From Candidatus Altarchaeota archaeon (GTDB taxonomy: Archaea; Altiarchaeota; Altiarchaeia; IMC4; SCGC-AAA252-I15), in NCBI GenBank assembly GCA_026394745.1, contig JAPKXP010000115.1, forward strand, positions 1 to 8,841: a DNA stretch of 8,841 bases, read 5' to 3'. The notes under the pieces are model-generated. The model did no database searches. It saw only the letters and a list, made by a program, of their open reading frames with translations, and was not told the DNA's origin. The position numbers and the translations under genes are program-made. Every line of letters begins with the position of its first letter. Within the stretch, counting starts at the first letter, position 1. Below are positions 6,683 through 8,841 of the stretch, in pieces.

Positions 6683-7687
6683 TCACTTCAACTCTTCAAC
6701 CAGCCCGGAAGCGGGATGACTTCTGCTAAAAATCCGGTTGAGGTGATAAACCTGCCGCAGGTAATTGCGCGGATTCAATTCAGCAACGTTAAGACCGTGA
6801 ACCATGTCACTCCAGTCCTGCGGAGTGACCTCGCGCTTAAAACCCAAATTCCCCATACAGTCGTGGACTTCAGCGAGCATAAGGCCCTTATGAGGCGCCA
6901 TCTCAGAACGCGCCCTCTCCAGCATACCATCCATCACATACTCGTCTCTCCCTGGATTGAACTTTTCGTGGATGCCGTACTTGTAATCAAGAGCCTGCAG
7001 ACACACGTGCATCAACATCAAATCTCTCGGCTCCGAATTCCGATTACTCTCCAGCGTATTCATCTCCTTAACCACGCATTCCACATCCTCAGGCCTCATA
7101 GCAAGGTCCAAATTCAATCCCCTCGCATAATGGTAGAAAAAGGCGAGATTCCTCGCGCTCTCCCGCCTGAGCAGAACCGCAGGGTCAACCGCCTCCTTAA
7201 CGCCCATGAGAGACTTCCCGAGACGAGAAACTGCCGACATAAAACCGCGAGCATACTTCAGCACGGACCCGCCCCACCCAAGGTTTTCGCCTGTTACCGC
7301 CTTAGGAGCAGGTTCGACGGCGCTACTACGGATATAACCTAAGACCGGCTGCAACTCGTTAACAACCTGAAGGAACGTGTTAGCGTCTAAATCAAGGCCG
7401 TCCCCGGAGCCGGCCTGCTGCTTAACGCCCCTCCTGTTGAACGGGTCGGTGCCAAGCATCATCGAGTAGTACGCAAGCTCCATTTTCTCAAGAGGGTCTA
7501 GATGCATCTGGCCCTCAGGTATGACGCTGGAAAGGTCTTTAATCACAGGCTTCCGTATCAAGGGGCTCAAGTCATTCCAAGACTTAGGACTCCAAGGGAC
7601 TGTAGACAACAGATGAGCTGGAAAATCAGGATTCTGCGAAGCAACATCAAGAGCATCGCCACTCCCACTCTTTCTATAAATGCTCAT
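6683..7687 (-). CDS. Uncharacterised soluble protein encoded inside the folate cluster
   Basis: A 334-residue protein that I do not recognise. It has no signal peptide or membrane segment and looks cytoplasmic and mostly helical, especially about 165-320, where charged and hydrophobic residues alternate. The first 140 residues are richer in Pro, Gly and Ser. A short motif GSGDxLD occurs twice, at 8-14 and 93-99, encoded by different codons. There are only three Cys (204, 229, 277), in no metal-binding pattern, and no P-loop, Rossmann or other nucleotide motif stands out. The reading frame is intact from ATG 7687 to TGA 6683. It begins 32 bp after the fhs stop and ends within a few bases of the folC start, so it is very probably co-transcribed with folC. 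By eye its third codon positions, particularly in the first third, have more T than those of its neighbours, a hint of different origin or weaker expression. A link to folate or one-carbon metabolism is only guilt by association. Confidence 0.75.
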   Translation of the reverse strand: MSIYRKSGSGDALDVASQNPDFPAHLLSTVPWSPKSWNDLSPLIRKPVIKDLSSVIPEGQMHLDPLEKMELAYYSMMLGTDPFNRRGVKQQAGSGDGLDLDANTFLQVVNELQPVLGYIRSSAVEPAPKAVTGENLGWGGSVLKYARGFMSAVSRLGKSLMGVKEAVDPAVLLRRESARNLAFFYHYARGLNLDLAMRPEDVECVVKEMNTLESNRNSEPRDLMLMHVCLQALDYKYGIHEKFNPGRDEYVMDGMLERARSEMAPHKGLMLAEVHDCMGNLGFKREVTPQDWSDMVHGLNVAELNPRNYLRQVYHLNRIFSRSHPASGLVEELK

Positions 7688-7719
7688 ATAATATTAACTG
7701 AAACCACACTTAAAATCAA
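7688..7719 (-). promoter_or_regulatory. Possible internal TATA-like promoter ahead of the unknown gene
   Basis: In the 32-bp gap between fhs and the 334-residue gene, the minus strand reads GATTTTAAG centred about 26 bp before the ATG at 7687. This is the spacing expected for an archaeal TATA box feeding a leaderless transcript, and no Shine-Dalgarno sequence is present. Such a short AT-rich match could occur by chance in a simple operon spacer. Confidence 0.3.
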
Positions 7720-8841
7720 TCAGAACAAACCGATTATCTCGCCTTCGTCGGTCACGTCAACATTCTCGGCTGCAGGAACCTTCGGGAGGCCCGGCATGGT
7801 CACGATGTCGCCCATCAACACGACGTAGAACCCAGCGCCAGCGGAAACCTTCACGTGATGAACAGTGACCTTGAACCCGTGCGGACGGCCTATCCAGTTC
7901 TTGTTGTCTGAAAGAGACATCTGAGTCTTGCTCACACACACCGGAAGGTCCTTGAAGCCCAGCTCGTCCAGTTGTTTCATGTCGTGCTCCGCGGACTCGG
8001 TGTATAAGACGCCTTCGGCGCCGTAAATCTCAACCGCAATACGCTCTATCTTCTCCTTCAGGGACTCTTTCTCGTCGTATATGAATTTGAAGCCGCGCTT
8101 CTCCTTCAGAAGCTCGACGACGTTCTTCGCAAGGTCCATGCCGCCTTCCCCGCCTTTAGCGTAGACGTCGCTTAAAGCAACCCTGACCCGCATTTTCTTG
8201 CACTTGTTCAAAACGAATTCAATCTCGCCCTCAGAGTCGGAGTCGAACCGGTTTAAAGCTACAACCAACGGCAGGTTAAACTTCCTTATGTTCTCTATCT
8301 GCTTCTCAAGATTCTCGAAACCGCGCTCAACCGAAGGAAGGTCAACCTTCTTGTGGTCGACCGCTCCGCCATGATACCTAAGAGCCCGTACGGTCGCGAC
8401 AAGAACGACGCACTGCGGACTAAGGCCGCCCTGCCTGCAAACGATATCGAAAAACTTCTCGGCGCCCAGGTCAGCGCCAAAACCAGCCTCCGTGACGACT
8501 ATGTCGGAAAGCTTTAAAGCGGTCTTCGTCGCAATCAGACTATTGCACCCGTGAGCGATGTTTGCGAAAGGCCCTCCGTGCACGAACGCCGGAACCCCTT
8601 CGGTAGTCTGAACCAGATTCGGGTTAAACGCCTCCACGAGAATCGCAGCCATTGCACCCTGAACATTCAAATCCTTCACTGTCACCGGCTTCCCGAACAA
8701 CGTGTACGCGACGACCATCCTCGCAAGCCTCTCCTTCAAATCCTTAACGTCCTTCGCCAGACACAAGACGGCCATGACCTCGGAAGCAGCGGTTATGTCA
8801 AACCCGTCCTCCCTCGGAGCGCCCTTCTCGTCGAGGCCTAT
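7720..8841 (-). CDS. fhs: Formate-tetrahydrofolate ligase (10-formyl-THF synthetase), N-terminus beyond window
   Basis: This enzyme joins formate to tetrahydrofolate using ATP, giving 10-formyl-THF, the formyl donor for PurN encoded downstream. The frame runs open to the window edge. The 373 visible residues begin with IGLDEKGAPREDGFDITAAS and continue through the family signatures GGPFANIAHGCNS, VTEAGFGADLGAEKF and ALNRF. They end with KTQMSLS, GRPHGF, SAGAGF, the MPGLPKVPAA segment and the usual terminal GLF. Since the family is about 550-560 residues, roughly 180-190 N-terminal residues, including the ATP-binding P-loop, lie past 8841. The ATG at 8775 is internal and not a start. It is the most upstream visible gene of the folate cluster, so the cluster's main promoter is probably outside the window. 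FTHFS is patchily distributed in archaea, many of which use tetrahydromethanopterin instead, so it indicates a tetrahydrofolate-based one-carbon pathway here. Confidence 0.97.
   Translation of the reverse strand: MGLDEKGAPREDGFDITAASEVMAVLCLAKDVKDLKERLARMVVAYTLFGKPVTVKDLNVQGAMAAILVEAFNPNLVQTTEGVPAFVHGGPFANIAHGCNSLIATKTALKLSDIVVTEAGFGADLGAEKFFDIVCRQGGLSPQCVVLVATVRALRYHGGAVDHKKVDLPSVERGFENLEKQIENIRKFNLPLVVALNRFDSDSEGEIEFVLNKCKKMRVRVALSDVYAKGGEGGMDLAKNVVELLKEKRGFKFIYDEKESLKEKIERIAVEIYGAEGVLYTESAEHDMKQLDELGFKDLPVCVSKTQMSLSDNKNWIGRPHGFKVTVHHVKVSAGAGFYVVLMGDIVTMPGLPKVPAAENVDVTDEGEIIGLF

Noticed and set aside
6677..7342. A long plus-strand open frame of 221 codons opposite the unknown gene.
   Set aside because: The product is His/Arg/Leu-rich without domain character, and it lies antisense to a minus-strand frame that fits the operon spacing. 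It looks like a shadow frame.
7720..8775. Formate-tetrahydrofolate ligase starting at the ATG at 8775 as a short, complete gene.
   Set aside because: The same frame continues upstream to the window edge with clear family residues (GFDITAAS), so that ATG is an internal Met and the gene is simply cut by the window.
1..8841. CRISPR arrays, tRNA or rRNA genes, transposases, attachment sites and long direct repeats.
   Set aside because: Reading both strands showed no regularly spaced repeats, no RNA gene signatures and no mobile-element proteins. Nearly all sequence is accounted for by intact genes.

Overview
The window looks like a piece of an archaeal chromosome, possibly from a DPANN-type lineage. 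The evidence is indirect. AT-rich TATA-like stretches precede the unlinked genes, Shine-Dalgarno sequences are of the GGAGG/GGTG type, and AGG/AGA (Arg) and ATA (Ile) codons are common. There is also a CTP-type polyprenol/diacylglycerol kinase homologue, and a membrane-anchored thioredoxin-fold protein that resembles, from memory, a family common in DPANN genomes. No rRNA, tRNA, CRISPR array or mobile element was seen. Genes cover almost everything; the longest gap is about 110 bp.

Region 1 (66-3280, minus strand) is a three-gene unit transcribed toward position 1. It runs: membrane-embedded family-2 glycosyltransferase (2033-3280), single-pass membrane protein with an extracytoplasmic thioredoxin-like domain (1365-2042, overlapping by 10 bp), second family-2 glycosyltransferase (66-1337). 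Both transferases keep the D / DxD / (T)ED / Q(R)xRW motifs of cellulose/hyaluronan/poly-GlcNAc synthase-like enzymes. The unit probably makes or exports a surface glycan or glycolipid.

Region 2 (3281-3965) holds a divergent promoter region and one plus-strand gene for a small polytopic lipid kinase (dolichol kinase/DGK1/phytol kinase family). It could supply polyprenyl phosphate carriers for surface glycosylation.

Region 3 (3949-8841, minus strand) is a folate and one-carbon cluster. In transcription order it contains formate-tetrahydrofolate ligase (fhs, N-terminus beyond the window edge), an unrecognised 334-residue soluble protein, folC, folP and purN. Together these make dihydropteroate, ligate glutamate, charge formate onto tetrahydrofolate and use the formyl group in purine synthesis. 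The unknown gene sits inside this run, closely coupled to folC, and is the most interesting open question. The cluster is convergent with the lipid kinase gene and overlaps its 3' end by 17 bp.

No exotic new system is obvious. The candidates for novelty are the unknown protein in the folate operon and the glycosyltransferase-thioredoxin-glycosyltransferase cassette.
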